A DNA stretch of 64,000 bases from Lawsonibacter sp. GTDB taxonomy: Bacteria; Bacillota; Clostridia; Oscillospirales; Oscillospiraceae. Below are positions 25,545-34,132 of the stretch, in pieces. The notes below the pieces were generated by a model. The model was given only the letters and a program-made list of their open reading frames with translations. It ran no database searches and was not told the origin of the DNA. Position numbers and translations under genes: made by a program. The stretch is from assembly GCA_022801435.1 (NCBI GenBank), contig JAAWSG010000004.1, forward strand, positions 19,813-83,812, written 5' to 3'. Each line of letters begins with the position of its first letter. Positions within the stretch are counted from its first letter, which is position 1.

Positions 25545-26870
25545 TTATTCCTCAATTTCACCGGTCAAATCGCCGTCCGCGGTCCCGGTGATGCGCACGG
25601 AAACAAGCTCCCCCGGCGGGATGAGCCCGGCGGCGGTGAACAGGACCCGGCCGTCAATCTCCACCGAGTCGGCGTAGGTGCGGCCGGTGCAGCAGCCCTC
25701 CTGGGGGTCGAAGCCCTCACACAGGACCTCCATCACCGTCCCCAGTCTCGCCTCGTTGTACCCGTCCATAATCCGGGACTGGAGGTCCACCACCAGCTCC
25801 ACCCGGCGGGCGGCGGTATCCGGGTCCACCTGGTGCTCCATGGAGGCGGCCAAGGTCCCCTCCTCGGGGGAGAACTGGAAGACCCCCACCCGCTGGAGCT
25901 TCTGCTCCTGAAGGAACTGGCACAGCTCCTCAAACTCCTCCTCCCCCTCCCCGGGCAGGCCGCAGATGAGGGAGGTGCGGATGACCACATCGGGCATGGC
26001 CGCGCGGAGTTTTGCGAAGAGGTCCTCCAGCTCCGCCCGGGTGGTGCGGCGGCGCATGGCCTTCAAGATGCCGTCATTGCAGTGCTGGATGGGGATATCC
26101 AGGTAGTGGAGGAGCTTGGGCTGGGCGGCGATGGTCTCAATCAGCTCCCCGGTGATGGCCTCCGGGTAGAGGTAGTGGAGGCGTATCCAGCAAAAATCCA
26201 GACGGCACAGCTGCTTTAACAGCTCGGCCAGGGAGGTCCGGGGGGTGAGGTCCAGTCCGTACCGGGTGATGTCCTGGGCGATGACAATGAGCTCCTTCAC
26301 CCCGGAAGCCGCCAGCTGCTTCGCCTCGGCCAGAAGCGCCTCCGGGGAGCGGCTCCGGTACTTTCCCCGAAGCTTGGGGATGATGCAGAAGGCGCAGCCA
26401 TTGGAGCACCCCTCGGCGATTTTCAGGTAAGCGGTGTAGGGCGGGGTAGTAACCATCCGGGCCCCGTCCTCATCGGTGCGGTGGATGTCGGCGAAGCGCT
26501 CCGGCCTCCCCCCCTCCATCAGCTCCTCCACGGCGGACACCACCTCTGTGTAGCTCCCCGTGCCCAGCAGGCCGTCCGCCTCGGGCAGCTCCTCCCGGAT
26601 GCCGTCGGGGTAGCGCTGGCTGAGACAGCCCGCCACCAGCAGCTTTTTCAGCTTGCCCGCCCGCTTCAGCTCCCCCAGGGCGATGATGTGGTCAATGGCC
26701 TCGCTCTTGGCCGACTCGATAAACCCGCAGGTGTTCAGCACCGCCACATCCGCCCCCTCGGGCTCGCCGGTGACTGTGTGCCCCGCCTGACGGCAGAGCT
26801 CCATCATCTGCTCGGTGTTCACCAGGTTCTTGGCGCACCCCAGAGAGATGAACGCGATTTTATATGGCAT
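25545..26870 (-). CDS. rimO: Ribosomal protein S12 methylthiotransferase RimO
   Basis: RimO is a radical-SAM enzyme that adds a methylthio group to an aspartate of ribosomal protein S12. The 441-aa sequence has the N-terminal UPF0004 domain with three cluster cysteines (LGCAKNLVNTE, LNTCGFIESAK, VAGCLSQRY), the radical-SAM motif CSNGCAFCIIPKLRGKYRSR, the block YLDIPIQHCNDGILKAMRR, and a C-terminal TRAM domain (GRTYADSVEIDGRVLFTA). The ATG at 26870 has AGGAG 7 nt upstream. It is 31 nt downstream of the restriction-modification methylase gene on the same strand, so that cassette probably sits between rimO and its original promoter. Confidence 0.95.
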   Translation of the reverse strand: MPYKIAFISLGCAKNLVNTEQMMELCRQAGHTVTGEPEGADVAVLNTCGFIESAKSEAIDHIIALGELKRAGKLKKLLVAGCLSQRYPDGIREELPEADGLLGTGSYTEVVSAVEELMEGGRPERFADIHRTDEDGARMVTTPPYTAYLKIAEGCSNGCAFCIIPKLRGKYRSRSPEALLAEAKQLAASGVKELIVIAQDITRYGLDLTPRTSLAELLKQLCRLDFCWIRLHYLYPEAITGELIETIAAQPKLLHYLDIPIQHCNDGILKAMRRRTTRAELEDLFAKLRAAMPDVVIRTSLICGLPGEGEEEFEELCQFLQEQKLQRVGVFQFSPEEGTLAASMEHQVDPDTAARRVELVVDLQSRIMDGYNEARLGTVMEVLCEGFDPQEGCCTGRTYADSVEIDGRVLFTAAGLIPPGELVSVRITGTADGDLTGEIEE

Positions 26871-26901
26871 GGTATCGCTCCTAATATGCAAAATTTCCTC
26901 T

Positions 26902-27552
26902 TTACAGGGCGGCCGCCCGGGGCTCAGCTCCTGTGCAGGTAGGCCAATCCGGCGCATACTCCTCATTGGCTTGATTTCCCCAGAGGGTCCATCCCTCCCG
27001 CTCTCCCCGTGCGAACAGTTCCAGATAAGGTCCCGGGCTGCACGCCTCAATCAGGTCAATAATCTCGTCCGGCTTACGGGAGTGCTCCCGCTTTTGTGTG
27101 CGGATCAGATTCACTTGGGTACGCGCCGGATCCAAGGTCCGGAAGCTGCCCCCCCGCACTCCAAACAACAGTATCTCGGTCACATTCCGAAAATAAAAGC
27201 CCACGCCGCGCCCGTCCGGTCCGCCGTCCTTTCTGACCTTCTCCCAGATAATGTTGGTCTTGTACTGAAAGCCCCAGGCCCGCATCACCTCCAACCCCTC
27301 CGGCAGAAGCGCGTTTGGAACCCACAAATACAGGTGGCTTTGCGCTTCGGCCAGCTCCTCCACAGGGAGCTGCTTAATCTCCTCCAGCTTCATGGTCGGA
27401 TATCTGCTGAGACGCTTGTGCTCCGGCGCCATCTTTCCTGTGCGGTTCTGAAACTGCCAGGGGGGATCGGCCAAAATGGTCTTATATTTTGCTCCGGCAC
27501 AGAACTGTACCAAATCGTGCTTCTTATGATACTGGGTATCCTTCTCTGTCAT
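26902..27552 (-). CDS. MT-A70 family DNA N6-adenine methyltransferase
   Basis: The 216-aa protein matches the MT-A70-type adenine methylases: YKTILADPPWQFQN holds the catalytic DPPW motif. SHLYLWVPNALLPEGLEVMRAWGFQYKTNIIWEK, TEILLFGVRG and a SAM-site end block, PYLELFARGEREGWTLWGNQ, follow. Its ATG overlaps the endonuclease stop (ATGA), so the two are coupled. It should protect host DNA from the adjacent endonuclease. Base composition is visibly less GC-rich than the flanking housekeeping genes. Solitary MT-A70 homologues also occur in phages, but this one sits in a complete cassette. Confidence 0.9.
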   Translation of the reverse strand: MTEKDTQYHKKHDLVQFCAGAKYKTILADPPWQFQNRTGKMAPEHKRLSRYPTMKLEEIKQLPVEELAEAQSHLYLWVPNALLPEGLEVMRAWGFQYKTNIIWEKVRKDGGPDGRGVGFYFRNVTEILLFGVRGGSFRTLDPARTQVNLIRTQKREHSRKPDEIIDLIEACSPGPYLELFARGEREGWTLWGNQANEEYAPDWPTCTGAEPRAAAL

Positions 27553-28205
27553 AGCGCTTCACTCTCCCAATCCAAAACCGTATCTGGCGTCAGTCCCACC
27601 ACCAACAGCGGACAGCCCCCGTGCCGGCGGGCATGAATACGGGGGAGCAGCTTCCCGGTCCAGGTTGTGCTGGCTCCGTACTTCTTCTTGATCTTCTTCC
27701 CCAGGGCCTCAAAAATCCGGTTCAGGGACTCGTCCCGGGTAATAATCACACCGCAGGAGATAACATTGCACTCGTAGAAGGTCCGAAAGGCATACAGATC
27801 CCGGTCGAAGGTCTGGTCCTTGCTGTTCCACTCCATGTCAATGGCCACATCGCCCTTTACATAGTCAATCTTGTGTCCGCTGATAAATTCCTCCAGAGTG
27901 AATTCCCGCTCAACCTTCTTCCGCTTTTTCCCCTCCAGAAGCCGGACGGTCAAATCTCCGGAAATCTCAACCTCTTTCCAGCCCAGCGGACGCAGCAGAC
28001 CGCTCAGCTTTTTGGGAATATTGGACTCATTTCCGCCCTTTTCCTCAATATCGGAAAGTTCTATCTCAAATTTATCCAACGTCTCTACAATCTCTCTAAA
28101 TTCCTTCGGGTAGCTTTGGGTCAGAATTTCCAGTGCGCTGTTAAAATTATAGAACTTGTATTTGTCCGCAATTTTGTCTGGAATCAGCGTCTTCCATGCC
28201 TTCAT
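27549..28205 (-). CDS. Type II restriction endonuclease, BglII/BstYI-like
   Basis: The 218-aa protein (start at the ATG overlapping the regulator stop) has a candidate active site of the BglII/BstYI fold: HKIDYVKGDVAIDMEWNSKDQTFDRDLYAFR, in which D, E and the following Asn/Lys would place the metal ions. The rest is Lys-rich with a helical N-terminus (EILTQSYPKEFREIVETL). The cut site is not readable from sequence; members of this family recognise GATC-centred sites such as AGATCT or RGATCY, so that is the first guess. It is expressed from the XRE-controlled promoter, between regulator and methylase. Confidence 0.8.
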   Translation of the reverse strand: MKAWKTLIPDKIADKYKFYNFNSALEILTQSYPKEFREIVETLDKFEIELSDIEEKGGNESNIPKKLSGLLRPLGWKEVEISGDLTVRLLEGKKRKKVEREFTLEEFISGHKIDYVKGDVAIDMEWNSKDQTFDRDLYAFRTFYECNVISCGVIITRDESLNRIFEALGKKIKKKYGASTTWTGKLLPRIHARRHGGCPLLVVGLTPDTVLDWESEAL

Positions 28206-28444
28206 TGCTCCACCTCCCCCCGCCACGTGGGGTCGTCTGTGATGCCCAGGAGGTAATCTGTCGAAACATGATAAAATTCTGCCAGTGCAACCAAACGCTG
28301 AAGAGATGTTCCTGTTTTCCCCTTCTCTATATCTCCAACCTGTGTTGTACTGACATCCAGCAGTGTGGCAATATCTGCAAGAATCAATTTCCGCGCTTTT
28401 CTCAAACTGCGGAGCCGTGTTCCAAATGTCTGCAAATCCAGCAT
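28202..28444 (-). CDS. XRE-family controller protein of the restriction-modification cassette
   Basis: The 80-aa protein is a single Cro/CI helix-turn-helix domain: TFGTRLRSLRKARKLILADIATLLDVSTTQVGDIEKGKTGTSLQRLVALAEFYHVSTDYLLG. Its size and position as first gene, ATGA-coupled to the endonuclease, fit a C (controller) protein that delays endonuclease synthesis. Two copies of a 19-bp inverted repeat lie directly upstream and overlap both divergent promoters, so autoregulation is likely. Confidence 0.85.
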   Translation of the reverse strand: MLDLQTFGTRLRSLRKARKLILADIATLLDVSTTQVGDIEKGKTGTSLQRLVALAEFYHVSTDYLLGITDDPTWRGEVEQ

Positions 28445-28454
28445 AAACTCACCC

Positions 28455-28505
28455 TTGACTTTTCAGGTTTAATCTGATATTATAAGTTTCAGATAAAATC
28501 TGAAA
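28455..28505. promoter_or_regulatory. Divergent promoters with two 19-bp controller operators
   Basis: On the plus strand TTGACT (28455-28460) and TATTAT (28478-28483) are 17 bp apart and face the 92-aa gene. On the minus strand TATAAT (28479-28484) faces the regulator, with a poor -35. Operator copies are TTTCAGGT-TTA-ATCTGATA (28461-28479, imperfect) and TTTCAGAT-AAA-ATCTGAAA (28487-28505, perfect 8-bp arms), 26 bp apart. The first covers the plus-strand spacer. The second covers the -35 region of the minus promoter. Confidence 0.75.
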
Positions 28506-28518
28506 GGAGTATAATCTC

Positions 28519-28797
28519 ATGAACGACTTCTTAACCGGCCTCTTCAACGGCCTCATGCGGGAGCTTCAACTTCCCACGGAGGACCCGGGGCATGAGCAGG
28601 CAATACAAGGATACCTGGAACTGGAGGCACAAGTCAAGGAAAAATTGGGCCCCACTCTCTTTGCACAGTTCCAGCGCGCGCAGAGCAGGGCTTTTTGCTG
28701 GGACGATATCACTGTGTTCGCCTGCGGTCTGCGGTTTGGAGCCCAGTTCGCGCTGGCGGTGTTTTCCCCTCAATCCTCCCAGACCTCCGCCCCGTAG
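28519..28797 (+). CDS. Small 92-aa protein divergent from the R-M cassette
   Basis: The start ATG has AAAGGAG 9 nt upstream and a good promoter shared with the R-M operators. The protein is mostly helical (FLTGLFNGLMRELQL..., EAQVKEKLGPTLFAQFQRAQSRAF), ending in a hydrophobic-Gly segment FACGLRFGAQFALAVF. This ending recalls small phage-associated proteins annotated as DUF6809, but the match is weak. Its 3' end overlaps recX by 28 nt on the opposite strand. Shared operators suggest it is under the controller protein; the function is unknown. Confidence 0.7.
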   Translation: MNDFLTGLFNGLMRELQLPTEDPGHEQAIQGYLELEAQVKEKLGPTLFAQFQRAQSRAFCWDDITVFACGLRFGAQFALAVFSPQSSQTSAP

Positions 28798-29387
28798 CGC
28801 TGGAGGGCCTCCTTGATTTCGCTCCAGGAAAATCCCCGCCGGGCCAGGGCGTCGGAGGCCCGCTTCATCTCCCTGGGGTCCTGACTGCCCTTGAGTTTTT
28901 TCTCCAAAAAGGCGTCGATGGCCTCTGTGTTGTCCTCCGCCTGGGTCAGGGCCTCCTCCCAGAGCTCCCTGGGGACCCCCCGCCGGCAGAGCTCGTCCCG
29001 GAGCTTCCGCACTCCGAAGCCCTTTCCGGCGTAGTGGCGCACGATCTGGCCCGCGTACTCCCGCTCGTTGAGGTAGCCCAGCTCCTCCAGACGGTCGCAG
29101 ATGCGCTCCGCCTCCTCGGGGGACGCCTCCCACTCCGCCAGCTTCCGCCCCAGCTCCTTCCGGGACTGGGGTTTTCTCATCAGCAGTTCAATGGCCCTGG
29201 TCCGCAGGCCGCTGCGCCGGGCGGAGTCCTGAAGCTGTTCCGCCTCCTCCCCGCTCAGCTCCTTCCCGGCGTAGAGGGCGAAGCTTACCACCTCGCCCTC
29301 CCCCACCCGCAGGATGGAACCGTCCTCCAGCACCACCAGCCAACGCCCCTCCACACGCTTGGAGGGCTTTAGTTCTTGGATCACCAT
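28770..29387 (-). CDS. recX: Regulatory protein RecX
   Basis: RecX binds and modulates RecA filaments. The 205-aa protein has the three-helix RecX repeats: ARRSGLRTRAIELLMRKPQSRKELGRKLAEW, ICDRLEELGYLNEREYAGQIVRHYAGKGFGVRKLRDELCRRGVP and MKRASDALARRGFSWSEIKEALQRYG. A short beta N-terminus (MVIQELKPSKRVEGRWLVVLEDGS) is also typical. The ATG at 29387 has AGGAGAA 9 nt upstream, 33 nt after the recA stop, so recA-recX are one transcript. Confidence 0.93.
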   Translation of the reverse strand: MVIQELKPSKRVEGRWLVVLEDGSILRVGEGEVVSFALYAGKELSGEEAEQLQDSARRSGLRTRAIELLMRKPQSRKELGRKLAEWEASPEEAERICDRLEELGYLNEREYAGQIVRHYAGKGFGVRKLRDELCRRGVPRELWEEALTQAEDNTEAIDAFLEKKLKGSQDPREMKRASDALARRGFSWSEIKEALQRYGAEVWED

Positions 29388-29420
29388 GGATGTATTCTCC
29401 TGTAGGGACGGACTGCGGTC

Positions 29421-30536
29421 CTATCCCTCCTCCCCGCCGTCATCGAAATCGTCCGCGGACACGTCCACCGCTCTGCCGGCGGCCTTGGCGGCGACCTGCG
29501 CCTGTTTGCTCATCAGCTTGAAGGAGTTGGCCCGCACCTCGTTTTCCACATGCTCCGCCACCTCCGGGTTATCCTTCAAATAGACCTTCACCGCGTCCCG
29601 GCCCTGGCCCAGTCTTGTCTCCCCCATAGAGAACCAGGAACCTGATTTTTGGATGATGTCCAGCTTCACCGCCAGGTCCACCAGCTCTCCCCACTTGGAG
29701 ATGCCCTCCCCATAGAGGATGTCGAACTCCGCCTCCCGGAAGGGGGGAGCCACCTTATTTTTGACGATCTTGGCCCGCGTGCGGTTGCCGATGATCTCGC
29801 TGCCGTTCTTGATGGCCTCAATGCGGCGCACGTCAATGCGGACGGAGGCGTAAAATTTCAGCGCCCGGCCGCCGGTGGTGACCTCCGGGTTGCCGTACAT
29901 GACCCCCACCTTCTCCCGGAGCTGGTTGATGAAGATGACGATGCAGTTGGTCTTGGCGATGGAGCCGGCCAGCTTGCGCAGTGCCTGGCTCATGAGGCGG
30001 GCCAGCAGACCCACATGGCTGTCCCCCATCTCCCCCTCAATCTCCGCCCGGGGGGTCAAGGCGGCCACCGAGTCCACCACCACCACGTCCAGCGCCCCGG
30101 AGCGGACCAGAGCCTCGCAGATCTCCAGCCCCTGCTCGCCGGTGTCGGGCTGGGAGATGAGCATAGAGTCGATATCCACCCCCAACGCCCGGGCGTAGCT
30201 GGGGTCCAGCGCGTGCTCCGCGTCGATGAAGGCCACCTCGCCCCCCCGCTTCTGGGCCTCGGCCACGATGTGCAGGGCCAGGGTGGTCTTGCCGGAGGAC
30301 TCCGGGCCGTACACCTCAATGATGCGCCCCTTGGGGACCCCGCCGATGCCCAGGGCGATGTCCAGCGACAGGGAGCCGGTGGGAATGGAGTCCACCACCA
30401 CGCCGGTATTCTCCCCCAGGCGCATGATGGAGCCCTTGCCGTAGGCCCGCTCGATCTGCGCCATGGCGGTCTCCAGGGCCTTCTTCTTATCAGCAGCCGG
30501 CGCCGCCGACTCCACCGCAGGTTTTTTTGATGCCAT
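29421..30536 (-). CDS. recA: Recombinase RecA
   Basis: This is the strand-exchange ATPase and SOS co-protease. The 371-aa protein has Walker A GPESSGKT (77-84), the block [29 protein letters not shown], Walker [12 protein letters not shown], the L1/L2 DNA loops ([50 protein letters not shown]) and an acidic C-terminal tail with DFDDGGEEG. The ATG at 30536 has AAAGGA 8 nt upstream. It lies downstream of prmC; GAACAATAGTCC about 90 nt upstream resembles a LexA box with one mismatch. Confidence 0.98.
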   Translation of the reverse strand: MASKKPAVESAAPAADKKKALETAMAQIERAYGKGSIMRLGENTGVVVDSIPTGSLSLDIALGIGGVPKGRIIEVYGPESSGKTTLALHIVAEAQKRGGEVAFIDAEHALDPSYARALGVDIDSMLISQPDTGEQGLEICEALVRSGALDVVVVDSVAALTPRAEIEGEMGDSHVGLLARLMSQALRKLAGSIAKTNCIVIFINQLREKVGVMYGNPEVTTGGRALKFYASVRIDVRRIEAIKNGSEIIGNRTRAKIVKNKVAPPFREAEFDILYGEGISKWGELVDLAVKLDIIQKSGSWFSMGETRLGQGRDAVKVYLKDNPEVAEHVENEVRANSFKLMSKQAQVAAKAAGRAVDVSADDFDDGGEEG

Positions 30537-30654
30537 GAAAATCATCCTTTCCCGCCGGCGCGTTTTGGGCCGCCAGCTTCTTTCTGTCCCATATCCTACC
30601 CTTTTCGATGTCCCATAAAACGGACTATTGTTCTCCGCTCCCGGCGCGGCTTTT

Positions 30655-31518
30655 TTAGTTGTTGATGACCCCCTCCACCACCCGGGCAATGTTCTGGGTG
30701 TCGGAGGAGGATTTGATTTCCTCAAAGCCGTTTTTTTCCAAAATATCCTCCACCGCCTCGGCCTGACCCAGCCCCACCTCAAAGATGAGGGCTCCCCCCA
30801 GGCGGAGGGCGGGCTTCCACTTGGCGGCGATGGCCCGGTAGTAGTCCAGGCCGTCCTCCCCCCCGTCCAGGGCCATGCGGGGCTCGTACTCCCGGACGGA
30901 CACATCCAGGCCGTCGATGTCCCCGGCGGGGATGTAGGGGGGGTTGCACACGATCACGTCAAAATCCCACAGGGCGGAGCTGGGGGGCTCCAGGGCGTTC
31001 ACCGACAGGCAGGTGACCCGGGCGTTGAGCTCACTGCGGCGGATATTTTGTTTGCACACCCGCAGGGCCCCCTCGGACAGCTCCCCCAGCACCACCCGGC
31101 AGTCGGGGGCGTTGGCCGCCACCGCCAGCCCCACGCAGCCGCTGCCGGCGCACAGGTCCAGCACCCGGGCCCCCTCGCCGGCGCCCCGGGTTCTCAGAAT
31201 GCCCCGCTCGGCCAGCAGCTCGGTGTCCATCCGGGGGATGAGCACGTCCCGGGAGATGTCCAGGGACAGGCCGTAAAACTCCCACTCCCCGATGATGTAG
31301 GCCACCGGCTCCCCCGCCAGGCGGCGCTGGACCAGCTCCTCCACCCGGCGCTCCAGCTCCGCCGACACGTACAGCGGCATGTCCCGGTAAAATTGGTCCC
31401 GGGTCTTGTCCGCGGCGTAGCATAAAATCTCCCTGGCCTCCAGCTGGGCGGACTCCACCCCCGCCCTCTTCAGCCGGGCTCTGGTGTCCAGAAACAGGTT
31501 ATTGTAGGTGGTCGCCAT
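30655..31518 (-). CDS. prmC: Peptide chain release factor N5-glutamine methyltransferase
   Basis: PrmC methylates the GGQ glutamine of release factors RF1/RF2. The 287-aa protein has the helical N-terminal recognition domain, [11 protein letters not shown], the SAM loop [21 protein letters not shown] and the active-site motif NPPYIPAGD. The ATG at 31518 follows GGGAAGGTG. It is preceded by the yqhQ-like gene on the same strand, a pairing commonly seen in Clostridia (usually near prfA, which is not in the window). Confidence 0.95.
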   Translation of the reverse strand: MATTYNNLFLDTRARLKRAGVESAQLEAREILCYAADKTRDQFYRDMPLYVSAELERRVEELVQRRLAGEPVAYIIGEWEFYGLSLDISRDVLIPRMDTELLAERGILRTRGAGEGARVLDLCAGSGCVGLAVAANAPDCRVVLGELSEGALRVCKQNIRRSELNARVTCLSVNALEPPSSALWDFDVIVCNPPYIPAGDIDGLDVSVREYEPRMALDGGEDGLDYYRAIAAKWKPALRLGGALIFEVGLGQAEAVEDILEKNGFEEIKSSSDTQNIARVVEGVINN

Positions 31519-31545
31519 TGCATCACCTTCCCGCGTTTTCTCTCC

Positions 31546-31575
31546 TGTCGGGGCGCGGCTTGCCGTGTCCCGACA
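31546..31575. repeat. Dispersed GGACACG-type palindrome, copy 1
   Basis: TGTCGGGGCGCGGC-TT-GCCGTGTCCCGACA forms a 14-bp stem with two G-U pairs in RNA of the plus-strand reading. It lies in the gap between yqhQ and prmC. The core GCCGTGTCC recurs at 40958, 43674 and 56184. Confidence 0.65.
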
Positions 31576-31597
31576 TCCGCTCCCCTGTCCGGGGTGT

Positions 31598-32575
31598 CTA
31601 CCAGGCGTCCTCCCCCTTCTCCTCGGGGAGGACCAGCTCCAGCGCCCGGATACCCACCTCGATCATGGAGTCGTCCGGCTCGAAGGTGGTAAAATTTTGC
31701 AGCCACAGCCCGGGGGCGGTGAGAATCCTTGTCACCGGACCGTCATGCCGTCCCGCCCAGCGGTTGAACTCATAGCTGACCCCCACAATCAGGGGGAGCA
31801 TCGCCAGGTGGGCCAAAAAGCGGAGAATGGGGTGGTACACCGGCCAGACCGAAAACACCGCGGTGGACACCAGGATGGAGATGGCGATGACCATGAACAA
31901 AAAGCTGGTGCCGCACCGGGGATGATGCCGGGGCTGGACCCGCACGTTCTCCACCGTCAGGGGCAGGCCCGCCTCATAGCAGAAGATGGTCTTGTGCTCC
32001 GCCCCGTGGTAGGAGAAGACCCGCTTCATCTCCCCCATCCGGGAGCACAGGGCCAGGTAGGCCACAAAGATGAGAATTTTCAAAAAACTCTCCGCGATAT
32101 TCCGGACCAGCATGGAGTCGGTGACCATTGTGACCGCCGTCCCCAGCAGGGTGGGCAGGAGGAAAAACAGCCCGATGGACATGGCCATCCCCAAAATCAC
32201 CGCCAAGGTGATAAACAGCTTGGCCGCCCCCTCGCTACCCAGCCTTTTGTCCAGCCAGACCTCGAATTTGGAGGGCTCCTCCTCTTCCTCCCCCTCCTCG
32301 GGGGCAAACTGGGCGGAGAACATCAGGGAGGTCACTCCGTTGTACATGGACCCGCAAAAGTTGACCACCCCCCGGATCAGCGGCCAGCCCAGCACAGGGA
32401 AGCGGTCCTTGAGGAAGGTCAGCTCCTTCTCCTGGATCTCCAGCTGGCCGTCCGGCCTGCGCACCACCACGGCCTGCTTTCTCGGGCCCCGCATCATGAT
32501 CCCCTCGATCAGGGCCTGGCCGCCGCACATGGTCTTGAAGCCTCCCCGTGGGGAGGCGCACTGCTTGTCTTTCAT
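31598..32575 (-). CDS. DUF1385 membrane protein (YqhQ-like)
   Basis: The 325-aa protein starts with the family signature GGQALIEGIMMRGP, then RGVVNFCGSMYNGVTSL, two hydrophobic helices (FITLAVILGMAMSIGLFFLLP and a second at about 160), the strongly conserved FSYHGAEHKTIFCYEAGLPLTVENVR and HPRCGTSFLFMVIAIS, and GVSYEFNRWAGRHD before the end. The His/Cys motifs hint at metal binding or catalysis, but the family has no established function. The ATG at 32575 is chosen; a TTG at 32599 is an alternative. Confidence 0.88.
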   Translation of the reverse strand: MKDKQCASPRGGFKTMCGGQALIEGIMMRGPRKQAVVVRRPDGQLEIQEKELTFLKDRFPVLGWPLIRGVVNFCGSMYNGVTSLMFSAQFAPEEGEEEEEPSKFEVWLDKRLGSEGAAKLFITLAVILGMAMSIGLFFLLPTLLGTAVTMVTDSMLVRNIAESFLKILIFVAYLALCSRMGEMKRVFSYHGAEHKTIFCYEAGLPLTVENVRVQPRHHPRCGTSFLFMVIAISILVSTAVFSVWPVYHPILRFLAHLAMLPLIVGVSYEFNRWAGRHDGPVTRILTAPGLWLQNFTTFEPDDSMIEVGIRALELVLPEEKGEDAW

Positions 32576-32657
32576 GAAACGCCGCTGCTCCTTTTTCAAA
32601 GGCGCGTCACTCTCCGCACCTGGATTCTATCAAATAGTTGGAAAAATAGCAAGGTCC

Positions 32658-34085
32658 TCACTCCTTCAGGGGCAGCCGGATGGACACCAGGCAGCCGCCC
32701 CCCCCGGCGTTGCGGATCTCCAGCGTCCCATTGTGGCGGGTGACGATCTCCTCGCACACCGCCAGGCCGATCCCCGAACCCCGGGCCTTGGAGCTCCCCT
32801 TGTAGAACTTGTTCTTGATGAAGGGCAGCTCCTCCTCGGGGACCCCGGCGCCGTAGTCCCGAATGCAGACCTCCGCCTCCTCCCCGTCCTGCCGGACGCT
32901 GACGCTGATGCGCCGCCCCGCCCCGCCGTGCTTGGCGGCGTTGTCCAACAGGTTGCAGAACACCTGGCGCAGCCGCTCCGGGTCCCCGGAGATGGGGAGC
33001 TTCTCCTCCGGACAGTCGGTGTAGTCCAGGGTGATGCCCTCCTTCCGGAAGAACTCGGTATAGGTGTACACCGCGTCCTCCAGCTCCGCCTTCAGGTCCA
33101 GCGGCTCCACCGACAGGGTGAAGCGGCCGTCCTCAATGCGGGAGAACTCCAGCAGCTCCTCCACCATGTTGGTCAGCCGCCGGGCCTCGGACACGATGAT
33201 GCCCATCCCCTTGCGCAGGTCGTCGGCGGAGCGCACCTCCCCGTTCTGGATGGTCTCCGCCCAGCCGGTGATGGCGGTGAGGGGGGTGCGCAGCTCGTGG
33301 GAGACCGAGGAGATGAACTCGCTCTGGGTCTTCTCCGCCTGTCCGATTTTGCGGGACATATCGTTGATGGCGTCGGTGAGCTCGCCAATCTCGTCATCAT
33401 ACTGCTTCTCAATCTGGACCCCGTAGCTGCCGTCGGCAATGACCTGGGCGATCTGGGTGATGCCCGCCAGGGGTTCCACAATGGAGCGGACGAAGTACAG
33501 GTTGGAGAAGTACACCATGGCGAAGATGCCCAGGGCAATGGTCAGAATCACCGCCGTGGAGAGGGCGAACTGCCGGTCGATGCCGGTGAGGGAGGTGACA
33601 TAGCGGATGACCCCCACCACCTCCCCCTGGTAGATCACCGGGCAGGAGGCGGCCAGGATGCGCTCCCTGGTGGACGGGTCCTGTCCCCGCCAGGCGCGGG
33701 CCTCCCGGTCGTTCATGGCCTGCTGGATGTCCGGCGTCCCGGGGGTGGAGCCGGCGGTCAGGTCGTTGCCCGAGAAGAGCACCGCTCCGGTGGTGTCCAG
33801 AAACTGCAGCTCCAGCCGGCTCTTGTCCTCATAGTTGGTCACCGTCTTCTGAGCGGTGGACAGATAGTCCGACCGGGTGTAGAGCCGGAAGCCGTTGGCG
33901 ATGGTGGTGGCCTGCTTCATGAGCACATCCGCCGTGTCGCTATAGTAATAGCCCCACATGGACGCCATAAAGGTCCCCACCGCCAGGGCCAGGATGAGCA
34001 GCACCACGCCCACGCTGTTCACCAGCCACCGCCGGCGGATGCCCCGTATCTTCACCTGGTCCTGTAATTTCATCGTTCCGCCCAT
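32658..34085 (-). CDS. Membrane sensor histidine kinase (HisKA/HATPase)
   Basis: The 475-aa kinase has two membrane helices (about 22-42 and 175-197) flanking an extracytoplasmic sensor domain of roughly 130 residues. A HAMP region follows (RSIVEPLAGITQIAQVIADGSYGVQI), then HisKA with the phosphoacceptor H263 in VSHELRTPLTAITGW, and HATPase_c with N, G1, F and G2 boxes (CNLLDNAAKHG, IRDYGAGVPEEELPFIKNKFYKGSS, GSGIGLAVC). It phosphorylates the OmpR-type regulator encoded 47 nt upstream. The signal is unknown. The start ATG has GGAGG 7 nt upstream. Confidence 0.95.
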   Translation of the reverse strand: MGGTMKLQDQVKIRGIRRRWLVNSVGVVLLILALAVGTFMASMWGYYYSDTADVLMKQATTIANGFRLYTRSDYLSTAQKTVTNYEDKSRLELQFLDTTGAVLFSGNDLTAGSTPGTPDIQQAMNDREARAWRGQDPSTRERILAASCPVIYQGEVVGVIRYVTSLTGIDRQFALSTAVILTIALGIFAMVYFSNLYFVRSIVEPLAGITQIAQVIADGSYGVQIEKQYDDEIGELTDAINDMSRKIGQAEKTQSEFISSVSHELRTPLTAITGWAETIQNGEVRSADDLRKGMGIIVSEARRLTNMVEELLEFSRIEDGRFTLSVEPLDLKAELEDAVYTYTEFFRKEGITLDYTDCPEEKLPISGDPERLRQVFCNLLDNAAKHGGAGRRISVSVRQDGEEAEVCIRDYGAGVPEEELPFIKNKFYKGSSKARGSGIGLAVCEEIVTRHNGTLEIRNAGGGGCLVSIRLPLKE

Positions 34086-34132
34086 TCCCGCACCTCCTCC
34101 GTTTCATCCTGCACCGCCCTGTAAAGGACCCG

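Noticed and set aside
29402-29427. GGAC...GTCC palindrome between recA and recX as a fifth dispersed repeat
   Set aside because: Only 4-5 bp pair cleanly and it overlaps the recA stop; similarity to the GGACACG family is too weak.
30600-30640. LexA box ahead of recA (GAACAATAGTCC)
   Set aside because: One arm is mismatched and no promoter could be placed around it; kept only as a remark under recA.
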